Assembly: GCF_000688295.1 (NCBI RefSeq)
Contig: NZ_JHZF01000016.1
Location: forward strand, 120,414 to 184,413
DNA: 64,000 bases
From: Pseudooceanicola nanhaiensis DSM 18065
GTDB taxonomy: Bacteria > Pseudomonadota > Alphaproteobacteria > Rhodobacterales > Rhodobacteraceae
Direction: 5' to 3'
Translations under genes and position numbers: made by a program
In this document: positions 9,660 through 18,843 of the stretch, piece by piece
How positions within the stretch are numbered: the stretch's first letter is position 1
Layout of the letters: every line of letters begins with the position of its first letter
The notes under the pieces: generated by a model
The model's input: the letters and a program-made list of their open reading frames with translations, nothing else
What the model was told of the DNA's origin: nothing
The model's database searches: none

Positions 9660-11165
9660 ATGTCCTTCACCCTCGCCATCGTTGGCCGTCCCAACGTCGG
9701 CAAATCGACGCTCTTCAACCGGCTGGTCGGGAAGAAGCTGGCGCTGGTCGACGACCAGCCCGGCGTGACCCGCGACCTGCGCGAGGGCGAGGCCCGGCTG
9801 GGTGACCTGAAGTTCACCGTGATCGACACCGCGGGGCTCGAGGAGGCCACGGACGAGAGCCTGCAGGGCCGGATGCGCAAGCTGACCGAGCGGGCGGTGG
9901 ACATGGCCGACGTCTGCCTCTTCCTGATCGACGCCCGTGCCGGGGTGACCCCCACGGACGAGGTCTTCGCCGAGATCCTCCGCAAGCGCGCCCCCCGCGT
10001 GGTGCTCGGGGCCAACAAGGGCGAGGGGTCCGCGGCCGATGCGGGCGTGCTCGAGGCCTACGGTCTGGGTCTCGGCGAGCCGGTGCGCCTGTCGGCCGAA
10101 CATGGCGAGGGCATGGCCGATCTCTACGCCGCGCTGATGCCGATCGCCGACGGCTTCGCCGAGAAAGCCGCCGCGGCCGAGGAAGAGGCCCCCCGCACCG
10201 ACATCACCGTCGAGGAGGACGAGGCCGAAGAGCTCTCCGCCGAGGCGGCCCGCGAGGCGGAGGAAGCCTGGCGCCCCTCCGCGCGGCGCCCCCTGCAGGT
10301 CGCCGTGGTGGGCCGTCCGAACGCGGGCAAGTCGACGCTGATCAACCGGATCATCGGCGAGGACCGCCTGCTGACCGGTCCCGAGGCCGGGATCACCCGC
10401 GATTCCATCTCGCTCCCGATCGACTGGGAGGGCGTGCCGATGCGGATCTTCGACACCGCGGGCATGCGCAAGAAGGCCAAGGTGCAGGAGAAGCTCGAGA
10501 AGCTCTCGGTCTCCGACGGCCTCCGCGCGGTGAAATTCGCCGAGGTGGTCGTCGTCCTGCTCGACGCCGCCATCCCCTTCGAACAGCAGGACCTCCGCAT
10601 CGCCGACCTCGCCGAACGCGAGGGCCGCGCCGTGGTGGTGGCCGTGAACAAATGGGACCTCGAGGAGGATCGCCAGGCCAAGCTCGCCGGCCTGAAGGAG
10701 GCGTTCGACCGCCTGCTCCCGCAGCTGCGCGGCGCGCCCCTCGTCACCGTCTCCGCCAAGACCGGGCGCGGCCTCGACCGGCTGCACAAGGCCATCGTCA
10801 AGGCGCACGAGACCTGGAACCGCCGGGTCACCACCGGGCAGCTCAACCGCTGGCTGACGGGGATGCTGGAACAGCACCCGCCGCCCGCGCCGCAGGGCCG
10901 CCGCATCAAGCTTCGCTACATGACCCAGGCCAAGACCCGGCCGCCGGGCTTCGTGGTGATGTGCTCGCATCCCGACAAGATGCCCGCCAGCTACACACGC
11001 TACCTGGTGAACGGCCTGCGCGACACGTTCGACATGCCCGGCACGCCGATCCGCCTGACGCTGCGCGGGCAGGGCGCCGCCAACCCCTACAAGGGCAGGA
11101 AGAAATCGACCCCCTCGCGCCTGCGCAAGCACCTCGGCAAGCCGGCGCACGGGTCCCGCGGCTGA
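9660..11165 (+). CDS. der: Ribosome biogenesis GTPase Der (EngA)
   Basis: A 501-residue protein with two tandem GTPase domains and a C-terminal KH-like domain, as is diagnostic for Der. The first P-loop GRPNVGKST is at residues 9-17 with DTAGLEE as G3; the second, GRPNAGKST, is near residue 218 with DTAGMRKK, and NKWD serves as G4. The inter-domain linker is rich in Glu/Ala. It acts in 50S subunit maturation and is essential in bacteria studied. It is preceded by bamB after a 62-bp gap and followed by a repeat element and fdsR. Confidence 0.97.
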   Translation: MSFTLAIVGRPNVGKSTLFNRLVGKKLALVDDQPGVTRDLREGEARLGDLKFTVIDTAGLEEATDESLQGRMRKLTERAVDMADVCLFLIDARAGVTPTDEVFAEILRKRAPRVVLGANKGEGSAADAGVLEAYGLGLGEPVRLSAEHGEGMADLYAALMPIADGFAEKAAAAEEEAPRTDITVEEDEAEELSAEAAREAEEAWRPSARRPLQVAVVGRPNAGKSTLINRIIGEDRLLTGPEAGITRDSISLPIDWEGVPMRIFDTAGMRKKAKVQEKLEKLSVSDGLRAVKFAEVVVVLLDAAIPFEQQDLRIADLAEREGRAVVVAVNKWDLEEDRQAKLAGLKEAFDRLLPQLRGAPLVTVSAKTGRGLDRLHKAIVKAHETWNRRVTTGQLNRWLTGMLEQHPPPAPQGRRIKLRYMTQAKTRPPGFVVMCSHPDKMPASYTRYLVNGLRDTFDMPGTPIRLTLRGQGAANPYKGRKKSTPSRLRKHLGKPAHGSRG

Positions 11166-11185
11166 GATGACCCGCCGGTCGCCCG

Positions 11186-11216
11186 CTTCCTCTTGCCGGA
11201 AATATCCCGGGGGGAG
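11186..11216 (-). repeat. Dispersed intergenic element, copy 2 (divergent)
   Basis: Read on the plus strand it opens CTTCCTCTTGCCGGAAATA and continues into CCCGGGGGG, 20 bp after the der stop codon. It is followed by self-complementary GC-rich sequence (GCCGCAGGCCGGC and GGGGGGCTGGCCCCCC). Matches the family consensus on the CTTCCTCTTGCC side and diverges on the other. Confidence 0.65.
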
Positions 11217-11276
11217 TCGGCCGCAGGCCGGCGGGGGGCTGGCCCCCCTGCCACCTCTCCACCCCGGCGCGCACCC

Positions 11277-12155
11277 ATGATCGACAAGCTCGAAATGCTC
11301 ATCGCCCTCGCGCGCGAGCAGCATTTCGGGCGCGCGGCCGAAAGCCTCGGCATCACCCAGCCCACGCTCTCGGCCGGCATCAAGCAGCTCGAATCCCAGC
11401 TCGGCGTCCAGCTCGTCTGGCGCGGCTCGCGCTACGGCGGGCTCACACCCGAAGGCGCCCGCGCGCTCGACTGGGCGCGCCGCATCGTCGGCGACGCCCG
11501 CACGCTCCGCGAAGAGATGCGCGCGGTCCACGAGGGGCTGGCCGGCACGCTGCGGATCGCCGTCGTGCCGACCGCGCTCACCGTCGCGGCCCGGCTGACC
11601 TCGAGCTTCTGTGCGGCGCATCCGGGGGTGCATGTCTCGATCCTGTCGCGCTCCTCGGTCGAGATCGTGTCGATGATCGAGAACCTCGAGGCGGATGCCG
11701 GTGTGACCTATCTCGACAACGAACCCCTCGGGCGGATGGTCAGCGTGCCGCTCTACCGCGAGGAATATCACCTCGTCTGCCCGTCGGATGCGCCGCTGGC
11801 CGGGCGCGCCGCGGTGGAGTGGGGCGATCTGGCGGGCCTGCCCCTCTGCCTGCTGACCCCGGACATGCAGAACCGCCGGATCGTGAACCAGCGGCTCTTC
11901 GAGGCGGGTGTCGTGCCCGAGGTCCGGGTGGAATCGAACTCCACCGTCGTGCTGATGAGCCACGTGGCGACCGGCGGCTGGTCCACCATCCTGCCGCGCG
12001 AGATGGCGGAGTTCCTGGCCGCCGGGCGCCGGGTGACCTCGGTGCCGATCCGGGGCAGGGGGGCGCATGCCGTGGGGCTGATCGCGCCGTGGCGCGAACC
12101 CCATACGCCGGTGCTCGAGGCGCTGATCGAGGCGGGCGGGCGGCTGGCGGTTTGA
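11277..12155 (+). CDS. fdsR: LysR-family transcriptional regulator of the formate dehydrogenase operon (FdsR-like)
   Basis: A 292-residue LysR-type regulator. The N-terminal 60 residues form the winged helix-turn-helix (LEMLIALAREQHFGRAAES and LGITQPTLSAGIKQLE), followed by a linker helix and a two-lobed effector domain. The start at 11277 gives the usual LysR length; an upstream in-frame ATG at 11193 would add residues translated from an intergenic repeat. It lies immediately before and in the same direction as fdsG, and a perfect LysR-type palindrome separates them. The role as formate dehydrogenase regulator is inferred from this position and from known fds loci that carry a LysR gene. Confidence 0.8.
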   Translation: MIDKLEMLIALAREQHFGRAAESLGITQPTLSAGIKQLESQLGVQLVWRGSRYGGLTPEGARALDWARRIVGDARTLREEMRAVHEGLAGTLRIAVVPTALTVAARLTSSFCAAHPGVHVSILSRSSVEIVSMIENLEADAGVTYLDNEPLGRMVSVPLYREEYHLVCPSDAPLAGRAAVEWGDLAGLPLCLLTPDMQNRRIVNQRLFEAGVVPEVRVESNSTVVLMSHVATGGWSTILPREMAEFLAAGRRVTSVPIRGRGAHAVGLIAPWREPHTPVLEALIEAGGRLAV

Positions 12156-12172
12156 TAGATATTATCTATCAA
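12152..12172. promoter_or_regulatory. Perfect palindrome, probable LysR/OxyR-type operator before fdsG
   Basis: Left arm TTGATAGAT (12152-12160), spacer ATT, right arm ATCTATCAA (12164-12172): a perfect 9-bp dyad. The core fits ATAG-N-T-N3-A-N-CTAT, which is one OxyR half-site, and also the T-N11-A LysR pattern. It overlaps the fdsR stop codon and lies 80 bp before fdsG, a suitable place for FdsR binding. Confidence 0.65.
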
Positions 12173-12251
12173 CTGACGGAATTGCGATATTGATTCACCG
12201 CGTGATGCGGCGCAGAAGGGGGGCGAACCAGCCACCTCGTCCGAGGCCGCC

Positions 12252-12722
12252 ATGCCAGTACATTCCCCCGACACCGCCGAGATCGACCGCATCATCGCCG
12301 CGCATGTCCATCTCGAAGGGCCGATGCTGCCCATCCTGCATGCCCTGCAGGCGGCGTTCGGCCACATTCCCGAAGCCTCCGTCACCCGGATCGCCGAGGC
12401 GCTGAACCTCGGCCGGGCCGAGGTGCATGGCGTGATCTCCTTCTACCACGATTTCCGCAAGGCCCCCGCGGGCGCCCGCACCCTGCGCATCTGCCGCGCC
12501 GAAGCCTGCCAGGCGCAGGGCGGGGCCGCGCTCGAGGCGGCGGCGCAGCGGCTCACCGGTCTCGGCTGGGGCGAGACCTCGGGCGACGGCAGGGTGACGC
12601 TCGAGCCGGTCTATTGCCTCGGTCTCTGTGCCTGCGGGCCCGCGGTCCAGCTCGACGGCACGCTGCACGGTCGGGTGGACGCCGCCCGGCTCGACGCGCT
12701 CCTGGCGGAGGGCGCGGCATGA
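12252..12722 (+). CDS. fdsG: NAD-dependent formate dehydrogenase, gamma subunit (NuoE-like)
   Basis: A 156-residue thioredoxin-fold [2Fe-2S] protein homologous to NuoE of complex I. The four expected cluster cysteines are visible at 81, 86, 122 and 126 (CRAEAC and CLGLC). It forms part of the diaphorase arm that passes electrons from formate to NAD+. It is the first structural gene of the operon, preceded by fdsR and a palindromic operator candidate, and its stop overlaps the fdsB start as ATGA. Confidence 0.95.
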   Translation: MPVHSPDTAEIDRIIAAHVHLEGPMLPILHALQAAFGHIPEASVTRIAEALNLGRAEVHGVISFYHDFRKAPAGARTLRICRAEACQAQGGAALEAAAQRLTGLGWGETSGDGRVTLEPVYCLGLCACGPAVQLDGTLHGRVDAARLDALLAEGAA

Positions 12723-14254
12723 GGCTCCGGCTCAGGCTCCCCGCCGACGCTGCCGCGAAGGCGCTCGGCGCCGAGGCCGTCGCCGCGGCCGTGCTGCGCG
12801 AGGCCGCCGCCCGCGGGATCGAGGTCGAGCTGACCCGCACCGGCACCCGCGGCATGATCTGGCTGGAGCCGCTCCTGGAGGTCGAGACGCCCGAGGGCCG
12901 CAAGGGCTTCGGCCCGCTGCTGCCGGGCGAGGTTGCGGCCCTTTTCGACGTCGGGTTCGGGGACCATCCGAAGGCCCTCGGCCTTGTCGAGGAGATCCCC
13001 TGGTTCGCCAAACAGACCCGCCTGACCTTCGCCCGCTGCGGCCGGATCGATCCGCTCTCGCTCGTGGAATACGGCGCCGATGGCGGCCTTGCCGGCCTCC
13101 GCCGCGCGCTCGGGATGACCGGCGAGGAGATCGTCGCCGAGGTGACGGAAAGCGGGCTGCGCGGCCGTGGCGGCGCGGGCTTCCCGACCGGCATCAAGTG
13201 GGACACGGTCCGCAAGGCCGGAGGCCCCCGCAAGTACATCGTCTGCAACGCCGACGAGGGCGACAGCGGCACCTTCGCCGACCGGATGCTGATGGAGGGC
13301 GATCCCTTCTCGCTGATCGAGGGCATGGCGATCGCCGGGCTCGGGACCGGGGCGGAGACGGGCTTCGTCTACCTCCGCTCGGAATATCCCGACGCCATCG
13401 CCGTGATGACCCGCGCGGTGGAGATCGCCCGCGGCGCGGGGATCCTGGGCGGCGACGTCCTCGGCTCCGGCCGCGCCTTCGACATGGAGATCCGGGTGGG
13501 CGCCGGTGCCTATGTCTGCGGCGAGGAGACCTCGCTGCTGAACTCGCTCGAAGGCAGGCGCGGCGTGGTCCGCGCCAAGCCGCCGCTGCCCGCGCTCGAA
13601 GGCGCCTTCGGCAGGCCCACCGTGGTGAACAACGTCATCTCGCTGGCAACCGTCCCGGTGATCTTCGAACGCGGCGCCGCGCATTACCGCGATTTCGGCC
13701 TTGGCCGGTCGCGGGGGACGATCCCGCTCCAGATCGCGGGCAACGTCGCCCGCGGCGGCCTCTTCGAAACCGCCTTCGGCATGCCGCTCGGCGAGATCGT
13801 CGAAGAGATCGGCGGCGGCACGCGGTCCGGGCGCCCGGTCAAGGCGGTGCAGGTCGGCGGCCCGCTCGGCGCCTATTTCGGGCCGGACCGGTTCGACACC
13901 CCCTTCGGCTACGAGGAATTCGACGGGCAGGGCGGGCTGATCGGCCACGCGGGCCTCGTCGTCTTCGACGACAGCGCGGACATGGGACAGTTGGCCCGCT
14001 TCGCGATGGAGTTCTGCGCGGTGGAAAGCTGCGGCAAATGCACCCCCTGCCGGATCGGCGCGGTGCGCGGCGTCGAGACCATCGACCGCATCCGCGCGGG
14101 CGACGCCGCGGCGATCCCGCTGCTCGAGGACCTCTGCGAGACGATGCGCGACGGCTCGCTCTGCGCGCTCGGCGGGTTCACCCCCTACCCGGTGCTCTCC
14201 GCCCTCCGCCTCGCGCCCGAGGATTTCGCCCCCGAACGGGAGGCCGCGGAATGA
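12719..14254 (+). CDS. fdsB: NAD-dependent formate dehydrogenase, beta subunit (NuoF-like flavoprotein)
   Basis: A 511-residue subunit combining an N-terminal thioredoxin-like segment with a NuoF-like body. The FMN-binding GLRGRGGAGFPTG, the NADH-site region GAYVCGEETSLLNSLEG and the C-terminal [4Fe-4S] motif ESCGKCTPCR are all present. It binds FMN and reduces NAD+ with electrons relayed from FdsA. The start at 12719 overlaps the fdsG stop by 4 bp. The expected next gene, fdsA, is displaced by a small DUF4287 gene and a repeat array. Confidence 0.95.
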   Translation: MRLRLRLPADAAAKALGAEAVAAAVLREAAARGIEVELTRTGTRGMIWLEPLLEVETPEGRKGFGPLLPGEVAALFDVGFGDHPKALGLVEEIPWFAKQTRLTFARCGRIDPLSLVEYGADGGLAGLRRALGMTGEEIVAEVTESGLRGRGGAGFPTGIKWDTVRKAGGPRKYIVCNADEGDSGTFADRMLMEGDPFSLIEGMAIAGLGTGAETGFVYLRSEYPDAIAVMTRAVEIARGAGILGGDVLGSGRAFDMEIRVGAGAYVCGEETSLLNSLEGRRGVVRAKPPLPALEGAFGRPTVVNNVISLATVPVIFERGAAHYRDFGLGRSRGTIPLQIAGNVARGGLFETAFGMPLGEIVEEIGGGTRSGRPVKAVQVGGPLGAYFGPDRFDTPFGYEEFDGQGGLIGHAGLVVFDDSADMGQLARFAMEFCAVESCGKCTPCRIGAVRGVETIDRIRAGDAAAIPLLEDLCETMRDGSLCALGGFTPYPVLSALRLAPEDFAPEREAAE

Positions 14255-14324
14255 CGCGCGCCGCTCGTCCCCTGCGGGGACATCGCCCCGCCCGCCATCC
14301 CGTTTCCCGGCCCGGAATGCTGTC

Positions 14325-14540
14325 ATGAACGACAAGGTCAAAGGTCCCGCCTCCTACTTCCCCTCGATCGAGAAGAAATACGGCCAGCCGGTCGAGCACT
14401 GGCTCGCCCTGATCCGCGAACGCGCGGACGACCAGCGCCACATGGAGATCGTCGCCTGGCTCAAGTCGGACCACGGCCTCGGCCATGGCCACGCGAATGC
14501 GCTTGTCGCCCACGAACTCGCCCGGCGGAAGAACGGGTGA
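14325..14540 (+). CDS. DUF4287 domain small protein
   Basis: A 71-residue hydrophilic protein, SYFPSIEKKYGQPVEHWLALI followed by a conserved helix with GHGHANALVAHELAR, matching the DUF4287 family of small proteins of unknown function. It sits between fdsB and fdsA on the same strand, 70 bp after fdsB, which is not the usual fdsGBACD layout. It may be a recent insertion or may be co-regulated. No catalytic residues are evident. Confidence 0.8.
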   Translation: MNDKVKGPASYFPSIEKKYGQPVEHWLALIRERADDQRHMEIVAWLKSDHGLGHGHANALVAHELARRKNG

Positions 14541-14575
14541 TGCGCCACCGCCGCCCTGTCGCGCCGCGTCCCCAC

Positions 14576-14604
14576 CTTCCTCTGGTCCATGTATCCCGGG
14601 GGAG
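14576..14604 (-). repeat. Dispersed intergenic element, copy 3 (divergent)
   Basis: A degenerate copy starting CTTCCTCTGGTCCATGTAT and running into CCCGGGGGAG, 35 bp after the DUF4287 stop codon. It is followed directly by a hairpin with arms GTCGCGG/CCGCGAC and by the 45-bp tandem array. Confidence 0.5.
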
Positions 14605-14746
14605 TCGCGGCTCTGCCGCGACGGGGGCAGAGCCCCCGTACACCCTAGATCTGTCGCGCATCGCGACGGGGGCAGAGCCCCCGTACACCCTTGATCTGTC
14701 GCGCATCGCGACGGGGGCAGAACCCCCGTACACGCCCGCCACCCTT
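14602..14746. repeat. Three-unit 45-bp tandem array of hairpins upstream of fdsA
   Basis: The core CGCGACGGGGGCAGAGCCCC occurs at 14617, 14662 and 14707 (third copy has one A for G change), an exact 45-bp period. Every unit contains a strong hairpin with arms CGGGGGC and GCCCCCG around AGA, and units two and three also hold a second one, TCGCG/CGCGA. The array ends about 15 bp before the fdsA start and must lie in the operon transcript. Confidence 0.9.
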
Positions 14747-14760
14747 CCGGAGGCCCACCC

Positions 14761-17679
14761 ATGAAAGACTTCATCCTCCCGCCCAAGGACTGGGACATGG
14801 GCACGCCGCTGAAGACCGGCGCGCCCGTCAGCCTCACCATCGACGGTTTCGCGGTCACCGTCCCCGAGGGCACCTCGGTCATGCGGGCCGCGGCCGAGAT
14901 GGGTCTGCGGATCCCGAAGCTCTGCGCCAGCGACAATATCGAGGCCTTCGGCTCCTGCCGTCTCTGCGTGGTGGAGATCGAGGGCCGGCGGGGCACGCCC
15001 GCCTCCTGCACCACGCCGGTGGCCGAGGGGATGGTGGTGCACACCCAGTCCTCCCGGGTGAAGAAGATCCGCCGCGGCGTCATGGAGCTCTACGTCTCCG
15101 ACCATCCGCTCGACTGCCTGACCTGCTCGGCCAACGGGGATTGCGAGCTGCAGGACATGGCCGGCATGGTGGGCCTGCGCGACGTGCGCTACGCGGCGGG
15201 AGAGAACCATTACGCCCGCACCTCCGGGACCCTCGCGCAGGGCGACCGCCGGGCGCGCGCGCCCGAGGGCGAGGCGAACCCGCGCTACATCCCGAAGGAC
15301 GACAGCAACCCCTATTTCACCTACGACCCGTCGAAATGCATCGTCTGCTCCCGCTGCGTCCGCGCCTGCGAGGAGGTTCAGGGCACCTTCGCCCTGACGA
15401 TCGAAGGCCGCGGCTTCGAGAGCCGGGTCTCGGCCGGCGCCGCCGGGGACGATTTCCTGACCTCGGACTGCGTCTCCTGCGGGGCCTGCGTGCAGGCCTG
15501 CCCGACGGCGACGTTGCAGGAGAAATCGGTGGCCGAGCTCGGCACGCCCGACCGCTCCGTCATCACCACCTGCGCCTATTGCGGGGTGGGCTGCTCCTTC
15601 AAGGCCGAGCTGAACGGCGACGAGCTGGTGCGCATGACCCCCTATCGTCACGGCAAGGCCAACCGGGGCCATTCCTGCGTGAAGGGCCGGTTCGCCTATG
15701 GCTACGCCGCGCACAAGGACCGCATCCTGAACCCGATGATCCGGGAGCGGATCGAGGATCCCTGGCGGGAGGTTTCCTGGGAGGAGGCGCTCTCTTTCGC
15801 CGCGACGAAGATGCGCGGGATCCAGGACGCCCATGGCAAGAAGTCGATCGGGGTCATCACCTCGTCGCGCTGCACCAACGAGGAGACCTTCCTCGTCCAG
15901 AAGCTCGCCCGCGCGGTCTTCGGCAACAACAACACCGACACCTGCGCCCGGGTCTGTCACAGCCCGACCGGCTATGGCCTCGGCCAGACCTTCGGCACGT
16001 CCGCCGGGACACAGGATTTCGACTCGGTCGAGCACACCGACGTGGTCATCGTCATCGGCGCCAACCCGACGGACGGGCATCCGGTCTTCGCCTCGCGGCT
16101 GAAGAAGCGGCTGCGGCAGGGGGCGAAGCTGATCGTCATCGACCCGCGGCGGATCGACCTCGTGAAATCCCCGCATGTGCAGGCGGCGCATCACCTGCCG
16201 CTGCGGCCCGGGACCAACGTGGCCGTGGTGACGGCGCTGGCGCATGTGATCGTGACCGAGGGGCTCTTCGACGAGGCCTTCATCCGCGAGCGCTGCGACT
16301 GGGACGAATTCCTCGCCTATGCGGAATTCGTGAAGGACCCGCGCCATGCGCCCGAGGCGAACGAGATGCTCACGGGCGTCCCCTCGGCCGAGCTGCGCGC
16401 CGCCGCCCGGACCTTCGCGACGGGCGGAAACGGGGCGATCTACTACGGGCTGGGCGTCACCGAACATTCGCAGGGCTCCACCACCGTGATGGGGATCGCC
16501 AACCTCGCGATGCTGACCGGCAACATCGGCCGGCCGGGGGTCGGGGTGAACCCGCTCCGCGGGCAGAACAACGTGCAGGGCTCCTGCGACATGGGCAGCT
16601 TCCCGCACGAGCTGCCGGGCTATCGCCATGTGAAGAACGCCGACGTGCGCGAGATCTTCGAGAGCCTGTGGGGCGTGGAGATCGACCCCGAGCCGGGGCT
16701 GCGCATCCCCAACATGCTGGACGCGGCCGTCGACGGGACCTTCCGCGGGCTCTATTGCCAGGGCGAGGATATCCTGCAGTCGGACCCGGACACGAAACAT
16801 GTCGCCGCCGGACTCGCGGCGATGGATTGCGTCATCGTGCATGACCTCTTCCTGAACGAGACGGCCAATTACGCGCATGTCTTCCTGCCGGGCTCGAGCT
16901 TCCTGGAAAAGGACGGGACCTTCACCAATGCCGAGCGCCGGATCAACCGGGTGCGCAAGGTGATGGCCCCCCGGAACGGCTACGAGGACTGGGAGGTGAC
17001 GCAGGCGCTGGCCAATGCCATGGGCGCGGAGTGGCACTATACCCACCCGGCGCAGATCATGGAGGAGATCGCGGAGACGACGCCCTCCTTCGCCGGTGTC
17101 GATTACGCGCTGCTGGAGGAGAAGGGCTCGGTCCAGTGGCCCTGCAACGCGGCGCATCCCGAGGGCACCCCGCTGATGCACGTGGACGGCTTCGTCCGGG
17201 GCAAGGGGCGGTTCATCGTCACCGAATACGTGGCGACGGACGAGAAGACCGGGCCGCGCTTCCCGCTCCTGCTGACGACGGGGCGGATCCTGTCGCAGTA
17301 CAACGTCGGCGCCCAGACCCGGCGGACGGCGAACGTGGTCTGGCACGGCCAGGACGAGCTGGAGATCCATCCGCACGATGCCGAGAACCGGGGTCTGAAG
17401 ACCGGCGATTGGGTGAAGATCGCCTCGCGCTCGGGCGAGACGACGCTCCGCGCTCTGGTGACGGACCGTGTGTCGCCGGGCGTGGTCTACACCACCTTCC
17501 ACCACCCGGACACGCAGGCCAACGTGATCACCACCGATTACTCGGACTGGGCGACGAACTGCCCGGAATACAAGGTGACGGCGGTGCAGGTCTCGCAATC
17601 GAACGGGCCTTCGGAATGGCAGGAGGATTACGCCGCGCAGGCCGAGATGGCCCGGCGGATCCTCCCGGCGGCGGAATGA
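14761..17679 (+). CDS. fdsA: NAD-dependent formate dehydrogenase, catalytic alpha subunit
   Basis: A 972-residue molybdopterin enzyme oxidising formate to CO2. Order of domains: an N-terminal NuoG-like [2Fe-2S] domain (GSCRLCVVE), a His/Cys [4Fe-4S] site (DHPLDCLTCSANGDCELQ), two ferredoxin-like clusters (CIVCSRCVRAC and CVSCGACVQAC), then the bis-MGD domain with its own cluster CAYCGVGCSF. The active-site loop TCARVCHSPT carries the Mo-ligating Cys followed by the catalytic His. The C-terminal MGD-binding domain is complete. It follows the 45-bp repeat array and overlaps fdhD by 4 bp. The length and cluster set match the soluble FdsABG type. Confidence 0.97.
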   Translation: MKDFILPPKDWDMGTPLKTGAPVSLTIDGFAVTVPEGTSVMRAAAEMGLRIPKLCASDNIEAFGSCRLCVVEIEGRRGTPASCTTPVAEGMVVHTQSSRVKKIRRGVMELYVSDHPLDCLTCSANGDCELQDMAGMVGLRDVRYAAGENHYARTSGTLAQGDRRARAPEGEANPRYIPKDDSNPYFTYDPSKCIVCSRCVRACEEVQGTFALTIEGRGFESRVSAGAAGDDFLTSDCVSCGACVQACPTATLQEKSVAELGTPDRSVITTCAYCGVGCSFKAELNGDELVRMTPYRHGKANRGHSCVKGRFAYGYAAHKDRILNPMIRERIEDPWREVSWEEALSFAATKMRGIQDAHGKKSIGVITSSRCTNEETFLVQKLARAVFGNNNTDTCARVCHSPTGYGLGQTFGTSAGTQDFDSVEHTDVVIVIGANPTDGHPVFASRLKKRLRQGAKLIVIDPRRIDLVKSPHVQAAHHLPLRPGTNVAVVTALAHVIVTEGLFDEAFIRERCDWDEFLAYAEFVKDPRHAPEANEMLTGVPSAELRAAARTFATGGNGAIYYGLGVTEHSQGSTTVMGIANLAMLTGNIGRPGVGVNPLRGQNNVQGSCDMGSFPHELPGYRHVKNADVREIFESLWGVEIDPEPGLRIPNMLDAAVDGTFRGLYCQGEDILQSDPDTKHVAAGLAAMDCVIVHDLFLNETANYAHVFLPGSSFLEKDGTFTNAERRINRVRKVMAPRNGYEDWEVTQALANAMGAEWHYTHPAQIMEEIAETTPSFAGVDYALLEEKGSVQWPCNAAHPEGTPLMHVDGFVRGKGRFIVTEYVATDEKTGPRFPLLLTTGRILSQYNVGAQTRRTANVVWHGQDELEIHPHDAENRGLKTGDWVKIASRSGETTLRALVTDRVSPGVVYTTFHHPDTQANVITTDYSDWATNCPEYKVTAVQVSQSNGPSEWQEDYAAQAEMARRILPAAE

Positions 17680-18485
17680 AGGGGGTCGCTTCGTCCTCGA
17701 TGAAAGCGTGGCGCGGCGGGCGGGTGCTCGGCGCGACGCGGGTGCTGCCGGAGGAACGGCCCGTCGCCATCGTGGCCCAGCAATCGTCGGTGGCGGTGAT
17801 GATGTGCTCGCCGGCGGACCTCGAGGATTTCGCGGTCGGGTTCTGCCTGACGGAGGGGATCGTCACGGACCTAGGCCAGATCGAGAGCCTGGAGATCGCG
17901 GAGCAGGATCGCGGGACCGAGCTGCGGCTCTGGCTCGCCCCCGACCGGGCCGAGGCGCTGGCGGCGCGGCGGCGCTTCATGGCGGGGCCCGTGGGCTGCG
18001 GCATGTGCGGGATCGACAGTCTCGATCAGGCGCTGCGGGCGGTGCCTGCGGTCGGGCCGGGGCCGGTCTTTGCGGCGGACGAGATCGCGGGCGCGCCCGA
18101 GGCGATGCGCGCGCTCCAGCCGATGCACGACCGTGCCCGGGCGGTCCATGCGGCGGGGTTCCTCGTGCCGGGGCGGGGGATCGTCGCGGCGCGCGAGGAC
18201 GTCGGGCGGCACAATGCGCTCGACAAGCTGATCGGGGCGCTGGCGCGGGAGGGTGCGGACCCGGGCGCGGGGGCGGCGGTGCTGACCAGCCGGGTCTCGG
18301 TCGAGATGGTGCAGAAATGCGCGATGGCGGGGATCCCGGCGATCGTGGCCGTCTCGGCGCCGACGACGCTGGCGGTCGAGGTGGCGGCGGGCGCGGGCCT
18401 CACGCTGGCGGCGGTGGCGCGGGACGGCGGCTTCGAGCTCTGGTCCGGGGCGGAGCGGATTGCAGGAGGGGACGATGTCGCCTGA
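17676..18485 (+). CDS. fdhD: Formate dehydrogenase accessory sulfurtransferase FdhD (FdsC)
   Basis: A 269-residue FdhD-family protein that transfers sulfur to the molybdenum cofactor so that FdsA becomes active. The conserved cysteine pair appears as GCGMCG with Cys108 and Cys111. The GxxxAAREDVGRHNALDK segment and TSRVSVEMVQKC are family hallmarks. The ATG overlaps the fdsA stop by 4 bp; the frame extends much further upstream but only as an out-of-frame shadow of fdsA. In fds operons this gene is named fdsC. It overlaps fdsD by 11 bp. Confidence 0.93.
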   Translation: MKGVASSSMKAWRGGRVLGATRVLPEERPVAIVAQQSSVAVMMCSPADLEDFAVGFCLTEGIVTDLGQIESLEIAEQDRGTELRLWLAPDRAEALAARRRFMAGPVGCGMCGIDSLDQALRAVPAVGPGPVFAADEIAGAPEAMRALQPMHDRARAVHAAGFLVPGRGIVAAREDVGRHNALDKLIGALAREGADPGAGAAVLTSRVSVEMVQKCAMAGIPAIVAVSAPTTLAVEVAAGAGLTLAAVARDGGFELWSGAERIAGGDDVA

Positions 18486-18690
18486 GAAACTGGTGCGGAT
18501 GGCGAACCAGATCGCCACCTTCTTCGAGACCCAGCCGGGCAACGACGGCGCGGAGCGCGTGGCGGCGCATCTGAAGGATTTCTGGGAGCCGCGGATGCGG
18601 GTGGCATTGCTCGCGCATGTGGATGCCGGGGGCGCGGGGCTGAAGCCGCTCGCGCTGCAGGCGGCCGACCTGCTCCGGGAACGGGCCTGA
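18475..18690 (+). CDS. fdsD: Formate dehydrogenase delta subunit FdsD
   Basis: A 71-residue protein of the FdsD family, known as a small accessory or structural component encoded at the end of fds operons. Helical, with MANQIATFF near the N-terminus and HLKDFWEPRMR in the middle, both typical of the family. The ATG at 18475 is preceded by AGGAGGGG and overlaps the end of fdhD. The operon appears to end here; a GC-rich 153-bp region follows before the convergent membrane-protein gene. Confidence 0.92.
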   Translation: MSPEKLVRMANQIATFFETQPGNDGAERVAAHLKDFWEPRMRVALLAHVDAGGAGLKPLALQAADLLRERA

Positions 18691-18843
18691 TCCAATTGCG
18701 CGCTGCCGCGCATGCCTTGATCTGCCAGCGGTGAGGCGACGCGCCCCTCGGGCGTGGTTGCGGCCGGGATCGCGCGATCTTCGCCGAGAGGCGCCCGAGG
18801 GAGGGCTCTGCCCCCTCGGGACGCCTGTTCCGGTGTGCCCGCC

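Noticed and set aside
14602..14746. CRISPR array
   Set aside because: The three units are contiguous 45-bp repeats with no unique spacers and no cas genes nearby.
14461..17598. A 1045-codon minus-strand frame across fdsA
   Set aside because: Antisense shadow of fdsA; low-complexity Arg/Gly/His composition and no recognisable motif. Its start end merely reads through the 45-bp repeats.
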